A DNA stretch of 64,000 nucleotides from positions 124,001 through 188,000 of the forward strand of contig MU277698.1 in the NCBI GenBank assembly GCA_022385805.1. The letters run 5' to 3'. The stretch is from Pilatotrama ljubarskyi (lineage: Eukaryota; Basidiomycota; Agaricomycetes; Polyporales; Polyporaceae). The position numbers and the translations under genes are program-made. Below are positions 45,504 to 57,336 of this stretch, piece after piece (the first letter of the stretch is position 1; the number at the start of each line of letters is the position of its first letter). A model generated the notes under the pieces. It was not told the origin of the DNA. It did not search any database and saw nothing but the letters and a program-made list of their open reading frames with translations.

Positions 45504-48307
45504 CTACGTGCTCTCAGGCTTGCCGATACGACCTTGAGCATCACCATCCTGACGAACCGGCTCCGCACGCAGCGTCGCCTCCTTTCTCCTCTTCAGCGCG
45601 CCTGCATACGCCATACATACCCACTTGAGGTACCGTATGCTGTCCGTATCACCGACCGCGACCAACCGGTGATGCAGGATCTCCACCTCCGGGAACGACA
45701 GGAGAGGCGGCACCGTGTCGTCTGGGATCTCCACGGGTGTCAGGAGACGGACCAAAGGCCGGGGAGCCTGCAGCGTGACCTGGGTCGAACGGAGCTCCGG
45801 CTTCGGGTTGGCCTGTTTGACGACGTCGGGAGGATACTGGGCGACGAAGGAGCGAACAAGGTGCACGGCTTCGCGCGTATTACCCGTACTACAACAGTCC
45901 GGATATCAGCGAAACAGATCATCAAGATGGATGATGTAGCACTTACAGTGAGAGGATACGGATCATCGCCGTATACGCACGCTCGACCATCCGCGCGTCA
46001 ACCCCTCGAGGATGCGGCAGCTTCCTTCTCCACGCGTCCTCCACAGGCTGCCACTCCTGCCAGACCTCCCTCGCAAACTGCAGCGCCAGCTTCCGCTCCG
46101 GGCCACGCCGCGCCCGCGCGCTGCGCTCAAGCGCCTCCACGTACGACCACGCGTCCTTCTGCACGCCAAGCTCCGAGAAAATGGTCTTGTACAAGTGGAC
46201 GGCGTCATCGAGAATGCCGTGCATGTAATGTACCGAGATGTACGCGTTGAGCAAACGCGACGTGAGGCACACGTGCTGGAATGCGGCCGGCATTGATTGG
46301 ACGAAGCCCTCTTGCTGAGACGCATCCGCGCTGAGCGCTGAGGGCGCAACGTCCCGTAGTATGCGACGGAACAGGGTACGAGTCTCCCCCAGCACTTCTG
46401 CATGACTCTGCGGGAGCAATCTGGTGAACTGGGTGGTCCGAGGTGCTATCGGAACCTGCGCTTGCGGGCTGGTCTCAGCCGAAGCTTCCGTTTCCGTAGG
46501 TGGTGATGGGTTGGCTTCCGTAGGCGGGGAGTCCTCGGAGGAGATCGAGGCTTTCCGCTCTTCGCTCGATGTGTCGAGAGCCACATCCGCAGACTCGTCG
46601 ATCAGGACGGTAGCAGCGCGCTTGAACGGCGGTTTGTATGCGGCGTACGCGTGGAAGACGTGCATCATGATCCCCTCATCGACGAACACCGGGACGCGCA
46701 CATCGCCCCTGGCTGCCTGCAGACTCTCCGATATTACCTCCGCAAGGATCCAGCGCACCTTCGCCAAATCTCCAATGCGCTTCGAGCCCTCTAGCAGCGC
46801 GCCGAACGCCTTGCGGTCGGGGCGGAAAGCGGGGTTACCATAAGCGTCGCGATGGCCGTCGAGCATCTCCTTCGCCAGACGGAACGCCTCGTTCACGTAC
46901 GGCTTCTCCCCTGACCGCGCGCAAGCGTAGATGACCGCGGTGTATGCGGCGGCGGAGGGAGGGATGCCCTTGTCCACCGTCATCTCTGTCCAGAGGTCGA
47001 GCGCTCGTGCCGGCTGAGGCTCCAACACACGCGATGCACATGCCCCAATCATGGCAGTGTAGAGAAACGCGTCTGGGGTCGGATGCGCAACATACCGCAT
47101 GTGCGCGAAGAGGTCCCAAGCTTGCGCTTCGGCCATGGCGGAACGGACCGAGAGTAGGGTATGGATGACTCGGGTATACGTTTTCTGCGGTGGTGCCAGG
47201 CCACGCTCCTCGTACTCATGCAATAGGGCCAGTGCAGCAGCGGGGAATGTACGCGGAGCGATTGACTTGAGATGAGCTTTGACATGGAGATGCCGCTGGC
47301 CTTCGGACAGGGATTGTCCAACGAAGGTGGCGAGGAACCGTTCTGTATTCGCGACGTCCCCACGATCCGCATAGAGGTCCAGTGCGGTATTCAAGGCTTC
47401 TTCAGGAACAGGAGTTCCAGCGCGCTGGCAATGCTGGTCAGATTAACGTTCAGAAGAGCGGACGATCACGAACCTGCATGATGTCGATTACTGCCTCGGC
47501 AGCTGCACCATCCTGTTCCCGTACACAAACCCGTACCAAAGATAGCCACTCCTCTTTTGGCAATAGAGGCAAGTCCAAAGGAGGCGTATCGGGGCGATGC
47601 ACGGACTCCAGAGCACCGACGATCTCGCGAAGCTTCGCTATGGCAGCCGTATATTGTGATCGTATATCGGAGGAGATGGACGCAGATTCCTCGAGTTCAT
47701 ATAGGGACTTCACCATGCCACGTAGAGCTGTATCGTCCGCTTGGCGTCGGGTCTCGGGGTCGGCAACTAGGACATCCTGCGTCTGAGTACGAGGCGTGAC
47801 CGCAAGCAGTTCCTCGTACATTGACAGAAGTTCGGACTCTGTGTATGTCGGTTCCTTGATCTCGGCCTCCTAGTGGTGAGACGTAAGTGACTGCATAGAT
47901 CTTGAGACTCTAACGACATACCTCTACTTCAGGTGTCTCCTTCAACTCCATGATTCTCCTTTCCAGTTCCGTGATAGGTCCTTCCTGCGATGTGGGAAAT
48001 AGACCTCCGGTAGCAAGGGCAGACCGTGCTTTTTGGCTCGCACCACCACGTCTGTAAAAGAGTTAGAGACAGTCGGCAGCGAAAATGGACACGAATCGCA
48101 CCTTGCATAGAGAGAGCGGTCATCGCCACTTTCATACGCAGCATAGTCTGGGTAGGGAGCGTCTTGCAACATGACTTGTTGGTGTGCGTGTCGCCTTGCG
48201 TACACGACAGCGTTCCTACGCAGCGAGTTGTACGCTAGACTCTCCAGACGTGCGGAAGCCCGAGCCAAAGTGAGCTCTAGTAGAGCGTGAGGGAGATGGC
48301 CAGACAT
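45504..48307 (-). CDS. Pentatricopeptide-repeat (PPR) protein, probably mitochondrial
   Basis: PPR proteins bind organelle RNA and act in its processing or translation, or in complex assembly. Exons 48307-48102, 48051-47922, 47869-47474, 47433-45947 and 45888-45504 sum to 2604 nt (867 residues) with consistent phases; the third donor is GTTCGT. The true ATG is 48307. The N-terminus SGHLPHALLELTLARASARLESLAYNS is amphipathic, Arg-rich and without acidic run, as in a mitochondrial presequence. Helical PPR-like repeats are visible in the central exon, such as TYTRVIHTLLSVRSAMAEAQ, DAFLYTAMIGACASRVLEP, AAYTAVIYACARSGEKPYVNEAFRLA and RLLNAYISVHYMHGILDDAVHLYKTIF. A Ser/Pro/Glu-rich linker (SSEDSPPTEANPSPPTETEA) interrupts the array. 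The exact target cannot be named. Confidence 0.85.
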
Positions 48308-48954
48308 GACACTTGACAAGAGTAAGATACTACTGAGATAGAACACAGCTAGGCACAGGAAAGAACAGAGAACTCAACGACGGGAGGAGAGAGACCGAGA
48401 CGGGACCAAGACGCGGTGGCGGCAGCCTGAGCGAGGAGAGATATTCAAAAAAGCAGAGTAGGCGCCCGTTCAGTGTAAGTAGAACCCGTGCGAAACTCCT
48501 GCCCTTGTGAGCGTCTTCGCTTTCAAATTCCCGACCGCGAAGTTCCAACTGCACCCTCATTACCGTATTGTCATCTATAGCTGGTTCATACTCATCCAGT
48601 CTCTCGCCTCTCTCGGACAGGCATCTACGTGACAACTAATAGCTGAGTGAGATCTTGCAAGTTGCTCGAGATTCTGGGCGGTGCCTCCGCTACAGATGGC
48701 TGGGTTAGGCTATGAGTACTTGAGTAATGAAGCGGACACTGGCATAGGACGGGCCGGGATGCACCCGGCTGGACTTCGCGGACATGAGTGTATCGAACGA
48801 GCGGTTGATTGTTGAGCGATTTGAGTCACGGTACTGTACGTGGCTCTGCTTGGTTCAACAAAGGCTGCTCTCATAAACCAGCAGAAGTCCGCCGGCTCTC
48901 TCGAAGGGCCATCGCACGGGCTACCATGGGAGAGCCTACTCTGGCATAGGCAAG
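48308..48954. other. Intergenic between the PPR and RTA1-like genes
   Basis: About 650 bases, including the promoter of the PPR gene and the 3' region of the RTA1-like gene. No gene seen. Confidence 0.5.
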
Positions 48955-49998
48955 CTACTTCGATATCTTCTTGAGCCTGTGAGATTCGACGTCCACTGCG
49001 CGCGGGACGTAGCCGGCTTCCCATGTCTTTGCGTGTCCGCGCAGCTGCCCAGGGTGGAAGAAGTTCAGGGTGAACATCGCCAGCATGATCACGGCGGCGT
49101 CGAAGACGTCTGAAGATTATGCACAAGGTCAGTGCATATAAGAATAGTGACAATGTGTGAACGATGGACTCACTGAAGTAGACTTGCGTAGTGATGATCT
49201 TGCCCTTCCAGCCATCGCTCACTGATTCCTGGGCAGCATGCGCATATAGTTAGGTCACAACGACGACGCCGGATGCAGAATACGTATGGCCGTGCGGTGT
49301 ATCGACCTTTCCGAGAGTAACAACGAGCTTGTCAGCTTACTCAAGCGGTGCTTCTTGACCGACTAGACAAGCTTACCGGATGGAAAGGAAGACCGCCTCG
49401 AGGCCGAGACCGGTGATTATGAGCTTTATATTCCTCTCGAACGGTGCGGCCCTCAACGGCTCGTTGGGCCCTGGGTGGTCGTATGCATGGCACAAGAGGA
49501 ACTCGGACGCGAGCGTCACGTAGATGACGAGCGCGGCTTCCAGTCTCGTAAGTTGCCGAGCTCTCTACGAACGAAGGTAGACACTCACCCAGTTGGAAGC
49601 AAACTCCGGCAAGCATGATATTTGCTCCCTGTGTGCAATGAGCAAGACACTCCGGACGCCCACGAGGAAAACTTGAACTCACAGGGCTCGGATCCTGGCC
49701 TTTTCTAACTCCAAGCGCCTCAAGAATGAGGGCAATGATATCCTGAGACTATTGTGACCGACATTTCGACGTCTCGCATTGCGCAAAACTACTTACACAG
49801 GCGAGGAAAATCATCGAGTCTAAGCAGGGGCGGTGAGCAGTCGGATTGTACCCCTGGGCCGAACGAACACTCGCACCATTTGCTACTCAGCCAGCTGTAG
49901 TCCTGGCCGATCCGCTGAATAATGTTTCCTAGGACGACAAAGTTCGCTGCAATCAACGCGGTCGGCGAGATAATGGTGGTCGTGATCCCAACTCCCAT
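48955..49998 (-). pseudogene. RTA1-like (lipid-translocating exporter family) gene, 5'-truncated
   Basis: RTA1-type proteins are seven-helix fungal membrane proteins linked to lipid movement and drug tolerance. The visible chain starts at MGVGITTTIISPTALIAANFVVLGNIIQRIGQDYSWLSS and continues SMIFLACQDIIALILEALG, GANIMLAGVCFQL, LEAALVIYVTLASEFLLCHAYDHPGP, NIKLIITGLGLEAVFLSIR, SDGWKGKIITTQVYF and VIMLAMFTLNFFHPGQL, ending RLKKISK at 48955. All joins use GT-AG sites, so helices 3-7 are intact. The first two helices, normally about 80 residues, are missing: only 330 bases separate this point from the stop of the next gene upstream, and none of the three frames there resembles them. It is either a remnant or a gene cut by rearrangement. 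Confidence 0.65.
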
Positions 49999-50327
49999 AT
50001 GCGTCGTCCTTTCTGCCACTCAGATGCATTCATCTTGTCAACGGAGGTCATGAATGGCTCACTTGCCGTCTTGAAGCGACCACCATGGCCCGATCCTGAC
50101 GGACAGTTTATTATGCACCCCCGGTTCCAGTCAGTAGTATGGATTCATGAGCACGTTCTAGGGCCGGGGCCTGCGCCCAAGCTCATTTATGATGAATACA
50201 CTCTATGATACAGACTCGGAGGAAACCAATGCACTACCACCACTATGCGAGAGCATCACTCAGTGCCAGCACCCGGAACCTGCTGCGAAAGCGGTAGAAA
50301 CCGTCAGGGTCCACTTCGTCCGTCGTA

Positions 50328-51113
50328 TCACTTGTTGCGGTTCCTCAGAGAGGTGGTCCACGGCGGCGTTGAGCCCGAGCTGGTGAAGGCGACGACGAGG
50401 AGCGCTCCGGTATAAACGAACACTGCGCACAATAGGATGTCAGACGACGAGCATCGGACTCTAACCTCAGCAGGGAATGTGGTACGCACAGAGAGCATAG
50501 ATCACGAACGCGACAGAGCCGATGGGATGGATGTCGTCGCAAACGTCCTTCGCTTTCGGCAGCACGATATCGAACTCTGAGCAGGGCTTCCCCTTGAAGA
50601 TGGTGCTGCCCTCTGAGAAGGTCGTCCCGCCAACCGCTATCCACAGCACCCACAGAATGGCTGTACATGCAGCATTGCCCATCAGCATATTTCAGCACGG
50701 TCCGATGACCGATGGGACTCACATGTCCACGCTATCTCAACTATGATGAAGGACGTGAAAAGCCTCTCGAAGAAGAAGTCCAGGCCAATCCTAGATAGGA
50801 CCCAGGATGTCTTAGAGACGACGTGGGCGGGCGGAACTTGGAAGAGAGACACATACATGACCGCATATCAGAGGACGGTAATAGCGCCCACTGCAATCCC
50901 CAGAGTGGCGTACGGGAAGTCCCCTTCGTCGTATCCGAAGGCGGGCAGAATGTCCTCCAGGTTGGAGGATGTATGCACGCATAGCGCGATGACGACCAGG
51001 GATAGAATACATGCCAGCACTGGAATATGTCAGAGGGGGAGTAGCTCAGGTTACCGAGAACTTGGACGCTTACCGAAGGTAAATACACGATAGAGCCAGA
51101 GAACGTTCATCAT
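50328..51113 (-). pseudogene. MARVEL-domain membrane protein, array copy A, with in-frame stop
   Basis: Close paralogue of the gene at 52519-53281. Start MMNVLWLYRVFTF at 51113. Helix 1 is VLACILSLVVIALCVHTSSN. Helix 2 (YATLGIAVGAITVL) is broken by TGA at 50870-50868 where the paralogue has a serine codon, then continues YAVMIGLDFFFERLFTSFIIVEIAW. Helix 3 is ILWVLWIAVGGTTFSEG, then two Cys in the loop (KPCSEF, KDVCDDIHPIG). Helix 4 is FVYTGALLVVAFTSSG, ending TTSLRNRNK at 50328. All splice sites and the rest of the frame are intact. No intron can remove the stop, since the nearby splice site is conserved in copy B. It is therefore a very young pseudogene, an allele, or a base-call error. Confidence 0.7.
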
Positions 51114-52518
51114 TGCCCTTGGTTGGGGAGTACAGCTGAGGGACATCATCCATGGATCGCGACTTTATGAGAGAGAGAGCCGCCTCCGCTTAGTCCTGCG
51201 GACAGCGGAAGCATGCAGAATTGTTCCCGACGACTGCGACCCGTAACTATACCACTCCGCTGAGAAGGCGGGCGGCCACAAAGGTCATCAGGCAGATTCG
51301 CGCAGAGCAGTTCGTCTACACCGAGCCGGAGGTCGCATACCTTCACCAATGCTGATTTTGACCGGGCGGACAAGCTGGCAAGTGGTCGAGGCGTACTTCA
51401 TGAAGCCCGATGGAGTTGGCAAGTTACAGTGCATTGGTGAGCACCGTACAAAGCACCGTACCTAGTGAATTACGCGCCATGCCGTATCGTAACGAGCGAA
51501 GTGCATTGCATCCGAATGTCGCAGATAGCAGCCACTCTGTGATGCAGCGCGCAAGTAAGATGCCAACGACGAAGGAAGGTCGCATCGCAACTGCGGTAAA
51601 ATCCTGTGCGCGTAGGTAGAGCCCCGCGGACTCGCTTGGAGCCAGACAATGGATATCGCAGATTCGGCGAGTCCCAGTGAGGGCGTTCGTGTCGGCCGGT
51701 TGTAAGCAACAATGGGTCATATGAGGGAGCATGCAAGTGAATCCGAGCCGTCGAACTGCGTATGTGCATGGAGACGGTTGCAGCAGAAGTAGCGAGCGCT
51801 TCATTAGGCTTCTACTGACGATGATAGATGACTTGTTGATCAACGTGTTCACGCGTTTGCTCGCAGGTCAGGTCTTGGTATACGGTCCCGGACAAGTGAG
51901 CCTGGTCTGCTCTTGCGGTAATCACAGGAGCCAGCACACAACGGTCGGTATCACGAAGCAGAGATGCGAAGCGCTCGCCATGACACCATGGACCACACCG
52001 TGACTACCGTACTTACCGACAGGTAGGCCGTCACGATCCGGCATGGCAGTCGCTCACTGCGCTCAGGCGGTAGTACGCCAGTGCCGTTGTGTCGACTCTC
52101 AGCAGCTTATATCGCCAGTGATGGAAGACGAGTGGGAGTACCGTATTCACGACTATCAGTAGTCACTTAGCTCATCTTACCCTTCAACTGAGCTTCCATG
52201 AACATGATCCTGGCGCTCCACTGTCATATCCATCGGCGTAAGCGGCTAATACTAGAAAGTGGATTTGGTATACGTTGGAGGACCTCCCAAATCATACCTG
52301 CACCAGATCAGTCAACCGTTAGTGGTAAAACATGACACTGCCGAAGTCCCAAAGCAAGACCAATACATGAGAAGAATGCTAACCACCGTATCAAAAATCC
52401 TCGACAAACAGAACGGGAAGGGACGGGTATGAAGCATCTCAGGGAGAGTAAGCGTAGCGAATTGAGAGGAGCTTGTGGCGAAGGTGACCTGAAGTCGTCA
52501 CTGTATCCCCAAACTTTC
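51114..52518. other. 1.4-kb spacer between MARVEL copies A and B
   Basis: No recognisable gene, and no convincing remnant of a further MARVEL copy. It holds the promoter of copy A and the 3' side of copy B. Confidence 0.45.
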
Positions 52519-53281
52519 CTACTTGCCACGGTTCTTCAAGGAAGTGGTCCACGGAGAGGACCCGGAGCTCGTGAAAGCGGCGAAGAGCAGGACGGCGGTG
52601 TAGACAAAGACTGCATTCCAGATACATGTCAGCACAACACCATTCGTAAGGCACTACCGATCCAACTTACGTAGCGCGGCATTGACGAATCCAACAATAG
52701 CGATGGGGTGTATATCTTCGCAGATGTTCTGGGCGCTTGGTACTAGATCGAATACAGAGCATGATTGGCCCTTGAAGATTGTCTTGCCCTCCGACAGCGT
52801 TGTCGCGCCAACAGATATCCAGAGAATCCAGAGGATCGCTGGAAAAGAACACGAGGTCGGCTGCGCGGGGTATGACAACACAGAGGACAAACTCACATGA
52901 CCAGGAGATCTCGAAGATAAGGAAGGAGGTGAAGACGTTGTCGAAGAAGAAATCAAGGAAGATCCTATGGATAGGAGGATTCAGTTGTGGAACAGGAGTG
53001 ACGGAATCAATGATATAACACGTACAATAGCGCGTTCGAGATAATGGTGATGGAGCCTACGGCGATCCCTAGACTAGTGTAGGGGAAAGAGCCTGAGAGG
53101 TCGAATGCCGCGAGGATTTTGTCGAGATTGGTTGACGTGTGCGCGCACAGTGCGATCGCGACCAAGGACACAATGCACGCGAGCACTGAGACGTGTTGCA
53201 ACGTGAGATGCCAGTTGACGGCCGAAAGGGAGATGGAAACTCACCGAGTGTGAAGACGCGGTAGATCCACAGGAGGTTCAT
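52519..53281 (-). CDS. MARVEL-domain membrane protein, array copy B
   Basis: Four-helix membrane protein of about 175 residues, role unknown. Five exons with GT-AG sites. Start MNLLWIYRVFTL at 53281, then VLACIVSLVAIALCAHTSTN. Helix 2 is YTSLGIAVGSITIISNALL, joined in frame to IFLDFFFDNVFTSFLIFEISW. Helix 3 is ILWILWISVGATTLSEG. The loop with paired cysteines reads QSCSVFDLVPSAQNICEDIHPI, and helix 4 is FVYTAVLLFAAFTSSG. The protein ends TTSLKNRGK at 52519. It shares most positions, all intron locations and the short cytosolic tail with copy A, and aligns more distantly with copy C and the plus-strand copy at 61639. It is the intact reference for judging copy A. Confidence 0.8.
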
Positions 53282-55078
53282 GGTTGGCGGAACTCGAGGG
53301 AGATCGCGTACAGCTCGGAATCTCCAGACTGGCGACTTTTGTGAGGGACGCCGCCCCGCCTTCTCTTGTCCAAACAGGCGCAAATGTCGTTTGCTCAAAT
53401 GATCACGGCTTATGGCCATCAAGGCACTGGCGATGGCACCGCCAGCTGGGGAGTTCTGCTACTGACATTAGAAGCCCCGATGCGGAGGAAAGCCGACCGA
53501 CCTTCAGGCACCGCCAGAGCGCTCTTATATCACGCGGAGAACTACCCTGAAGGTATGCACATGTATGCTCGGACGTTCAGTCCTCGCCCGCCCAGCGATG
53601 TTGGTTCACAGTCCGTATGTTTTCCAACGCAGATACCTAGGGCTACGTGGCATGTATGAGCTTCAAGGAATTGATAAAGCGAATAGGAAGCGGGCCTCAT
53701 TCGTGAAGCCGGTCGCTGTCGAAGACTCACACATGCCACTGTACACTGCCCCGCCCTCGTCGGCAAAGGTAGGCAAAGCGCCGCAAAGGTGCAAACTCGG
53801 AACCGCGCCAGCGCTTGATAGCCAATGACTCGAGGCGTGGTAACAATCTGCCAAAAGGTCGTCAAGAAGACTCTCATAACAATGCATCTCTTCGAACCGG
53901 ACGACTTACCGACCAGCGGCCTCCCAGGCTTGTCACTAGCGGACGATGCGCGGGGGCGCGCGAGGTCAATACGTCCGCGACATCAGATTCATCGAACGCC
54001 GCGCGGGACCATGTCGGTACCATTCAGACTTCGGACGTTCATGAACGTCCCGCAATGGAGTGCGCAGTTGCAGGCCAACTCCGCGTCAGTGCCACCAGTG
54101 TATCAGTGCACCGCTGTGTCCGTCTGCTCCACGTTGAAATTTGGAGGTTTCCGTGCGAGCTGTCAAGACGTCAATCGTCCATTCAAGCCACCGAACCCAT
54201 CGGAGCCAACGGTCAGCACATGGGGAAATCACACATCTATGGCATTGCTACTCACCAGGCGCGCGAAAAATAGCAGGAGTCTATCAGAGGTAGGCAAGGT
54301 CTCCTCATAGTGGGCGGACTGTTTGACCGGTGGACGCCGCTAATGAGCTTCGTTCATCGCTGTACAGTAGCCTGTCGGGGTCCGGCGTGATGCACAGCCC
54401 TCAAGACACACTCGCGGGAACGTTGACAGAGTTCCTCGATATACGCGCACTCCAAGATACGATGCAAGATGTCATGGGGCTTGCACAAGATGGACGATGG
54501 ACGATGACTAAGAGGGTCGCTCTCTCGAACCCTCTTCCCTCAAGATGGCATGTTGATATATTAGCTCTCAAGGCCTTGAGGGTAGCGAACAAAGGCTCAC
54601 CTTCCCATCCGACGGTCGCTTGGTTCGCCGAAGTCTATGCTGGAGCTCAGAGTCATCTCTAGCCCTAGAGATGCTGTCGCTGCCGGGCACGCCGTGCGCA
54701 GACTCGACGTAACTGTTTGAAAGTCCGTCAGTTATAATCGGCATCCGGCGTACAGCACTTGTGACGGCTGAGGCTGAGCAGTTGGGACGTGGCAATCTGC
54801 CAAACCACCATGGAGCATTTCGGCCGCATCCACGTGGTGGAGTCTCTATAACATCAGGGCCAGCTTGCTACCAGGAGAACACTTCGGATAGGCCGCGTAC
54901 TTGTAAGTAGCGAGAGCGCTGATGGCGCACCTTCATACGCACTCACCGTCACTCAACGGCCGACTCTGGACATGCGCTTTGATAGGAAGGCGACCGGTAT
55001 AACCCACTTCATGAACTATCCACTGTTCAGCGAGCCATGACATCCACAGTACGCCGATGAGGCCGATGAGAACACCGG
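53282..55078. other. 1.8-kb spacer between MARVEL copies B and C; unrecognised open frames
   Basis: A plus-strand frame of 161 codons (ATG 53825 to 54310) and another open stretch ending at 54662 occur here. Neither shows a domain or splice pattern I can support, and both could be chance. Nothing else recognised. Confidence 0.35.
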
Positions 55079-55878
55079 TCACACCTCCGGGGGGTCGCCA
55101 TCTTTCGCAGCAGCCTTCGGTGTCGAGCCTCTGGGGACCGGATACAGCCACATGGGTTTCCCACGCTTCACGGCCACCCAGGCGACGAACCCGAGCACAA
55201 GGGCATACAAGATGTCTGCACAAGTAGACACGGTGTCAGTAATGCCTCTATTGCCTCTCCGTGTGAGGAGGAAGGCACGCACATAGGGCCGCGACGAGGG
55301 CCGATAGGAGCACCATGACCCAAGCGTCCGTGCACACATCGTTAGCCGTCGAGTTGGGATCGTCGCACGCCGAGTCCTGGAAGTTCTTCCCGTTCTGCAC
55401 CAGCGTGATGATTGCCACCGCGATCCAAGCGATGGATGCGACAGCTGACCCCCTCCCACCAGTTAGCCTGCATATGCGAGAATGATACGAAGACGATGCA
55501 GACTCACAGCTCCAGACCAACTCGTACACGATCGGAAAAGGTCGGTGGCAGCAATCCCGGAGTAGCCTGCGGTGCGGAAGATTAGCCATATACCAATCGG
55601 GAATCAAGATGCGCACTGCAATAGGACCTCAATAGCAGTAAAGATCCCGGCTCCAACGGCGATGCGCGCGTACAAGACATCGAAGTGTCGGTCGGCGTCG
55701 AGCCGTGCGTAAGTGTTCGAGTACACGGTGTGCACGGTCAGCGCGGTCACACCGATCGCCAGACCGAACACGACCACTGCAGATAGTAGCCAGCGTCAGC
55801 AATCACGTTGCAAACTGCGACCTCGGGAAATGTGCACGTACCGGACGTACAAAGGCGGTACGTGTAAAACCAGCTCAT
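55079..55878 (-). CDS. MARVEL-domain membrane protein, array copy C
   Basis: Same family and orientation as copies A and B, more diverged. Five exons with GT-AG introns. Start MSWFYTYRLCTS at 55878. Helix 1 is VVVFGLAIGVTALTVHTVYSN, helix 2 YARIAVGAGIFTAIEVLLQL, helix 3 VASIAWIAVAIITLVQNGK. The loop carries two Cys (SACDDPN, NDVCTDAWV), and helix 4 is ILYALVLGFVAWVAVKRGKP. The tail WLYPVPRGSTPKAAAKDG ends at 55079. The second intron uses donor GTGCGC just before an apparent stop, which restores the frame (VLLQ/LLRD). The two loop cysteines are shared across all copies in the window, so a disulfide on the outer face is likely. No defect seen. Confidence 0.75.
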
Positions 55879-57336
55879 CTTCAGAACGGAGGGATGGGGA
55901 CTAGGACCAGCCAGTGGTAACGAACGCGCATCTCTTCACGGAGCTTATATCTTCAAATCCCTCCGACTGCGAGCTTGTAACACGCCACGACAGAGACGCG
56001 TTGATATTATTGGGTTGCGATGCGCCTGCAGGTGGGCAGCTCACGCCAGTCCCGCCCGCAGGATCTGCCTGATTCTCGCAGCAGGCTACACCAGAAAGGT
56101 GTGGAGAAGGCCAAGCATGAACTGCAGGAGAGGCTGGGATTTAGCCTGGGGCACAACGCATGATCAAAAAACACCGCGATGCAGTACTAGTGTCGTGCAG
56201 CGAGGTAAGGAGCATCGAGGACTATCCTTGGAGCACAGGCGATCCACCGAGTGGCAGAGCGCGTTAATCAGGTGAAGCAGCCCAGTAAATCAGCTCAGCA
56301 AAAGCAAAGGAAAGCCGGTGCATCCTGGCGGATAAGTGGCGCGTATGTAGCAAAAAGCTGCTATGCCACTACTGGGTCCATCGCTGGTCGGGCAGATCGC
56401 AGGCTGCAGCTCAGAACTCTTAGCGACGAGCTGGAACACGACAGTTGGCACTAGCGCCGAGCAAGATAGGAGGCATAAAGCATCATGCGGAGGCCCTGAT
56501 ATGTAGGACGAGGTCGTGCCGGCCGCGGGTTGCCCATGCCAGTGCGTCCTGAGGCCTGAGGCCTGAGTCGGGATAAAGACTCCATCATGGCAGGACGAGA
56601 GACGCGTCCATGCAATAAGCGCCGACTGTACTGTGACTTCCGAGTCGTACATATACTGTACTGTCCCGAGCACGGCACACAGTATCTGACCATATCGATC
56701 GCCTTGAAGCCAGCTTGAAGCCAGAAACCCGAGCCCAGAAGTCTTGCTGAGCACACAAACGGTGCAGAGAAGAATTACGCAACATAACCTCCGCCAACGA
56801 CAGCTCTACATCTAGCGATAACATTACGACGATACCGCTACACAAGCAAACCTGCACGCGCGCGGCCTCCGAGTCTACGTAGATATAGCGCCATTACATA
56901 TGTAGTACTTCTTTCGCGTACTATCCTTGCTTCGCTTTGCGTTGCGGTGATATCCAAGCCGAGTATGTGTTGGTTGTCTATCCAAGAAGGGCCTTACAGG
57001 CCGCGTGCTCGTGGTGTCGTACGCGGTGGCGAGCATGAGCATGAGCGTCGTGAGATCGTGTCTTGAGTCCTGATGAGAGGAGCACCGTGCGCCTGGCCTC
57101 TTGACACCCCTCCTACCCAGCCTCTCCCAGAAAGCCCGACCTCGGCGTACCATAGAGGTCCGATGGCAGCGCCGCAGTCGCAACATCTCCAGGGTATGAC
57201 GGGGGCTGGCGAAAGGGGAGGGTGGAACGGACGAGCGCACGGCGCGATCGACGGACGCGGGTATACGTGAAGGAGGGTGGGTGGGGACGGGGGTCGTGAG
57301 AGAGCTGTTGAAGCCATGCGGGCGCGAGCGCGTCCG
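55879..57336. other. 1.5-kb intergenic region, no gene seen
   Basis: Between MARVEL copy C and the 3' end of the permease gene. Only short frames without motifs; no repeat recognised. Confidence 0.45.

Noticed and set aside
50868..50870. Selenocysteine decoding of the TGA in MARVEL copy A
   Set aside because: Most fungi, including this group, lack the selenocysteine machinery, and the paralogue has serine there. A nonsense change is the simpler reading.
53825..54310. Plus-strand frame of 161 codons between MARVEL copies B and C
   Set aside because: No domain, no splice support, and no biased composition typical of a gene. Likely a chance frame in GC-rich DNA.
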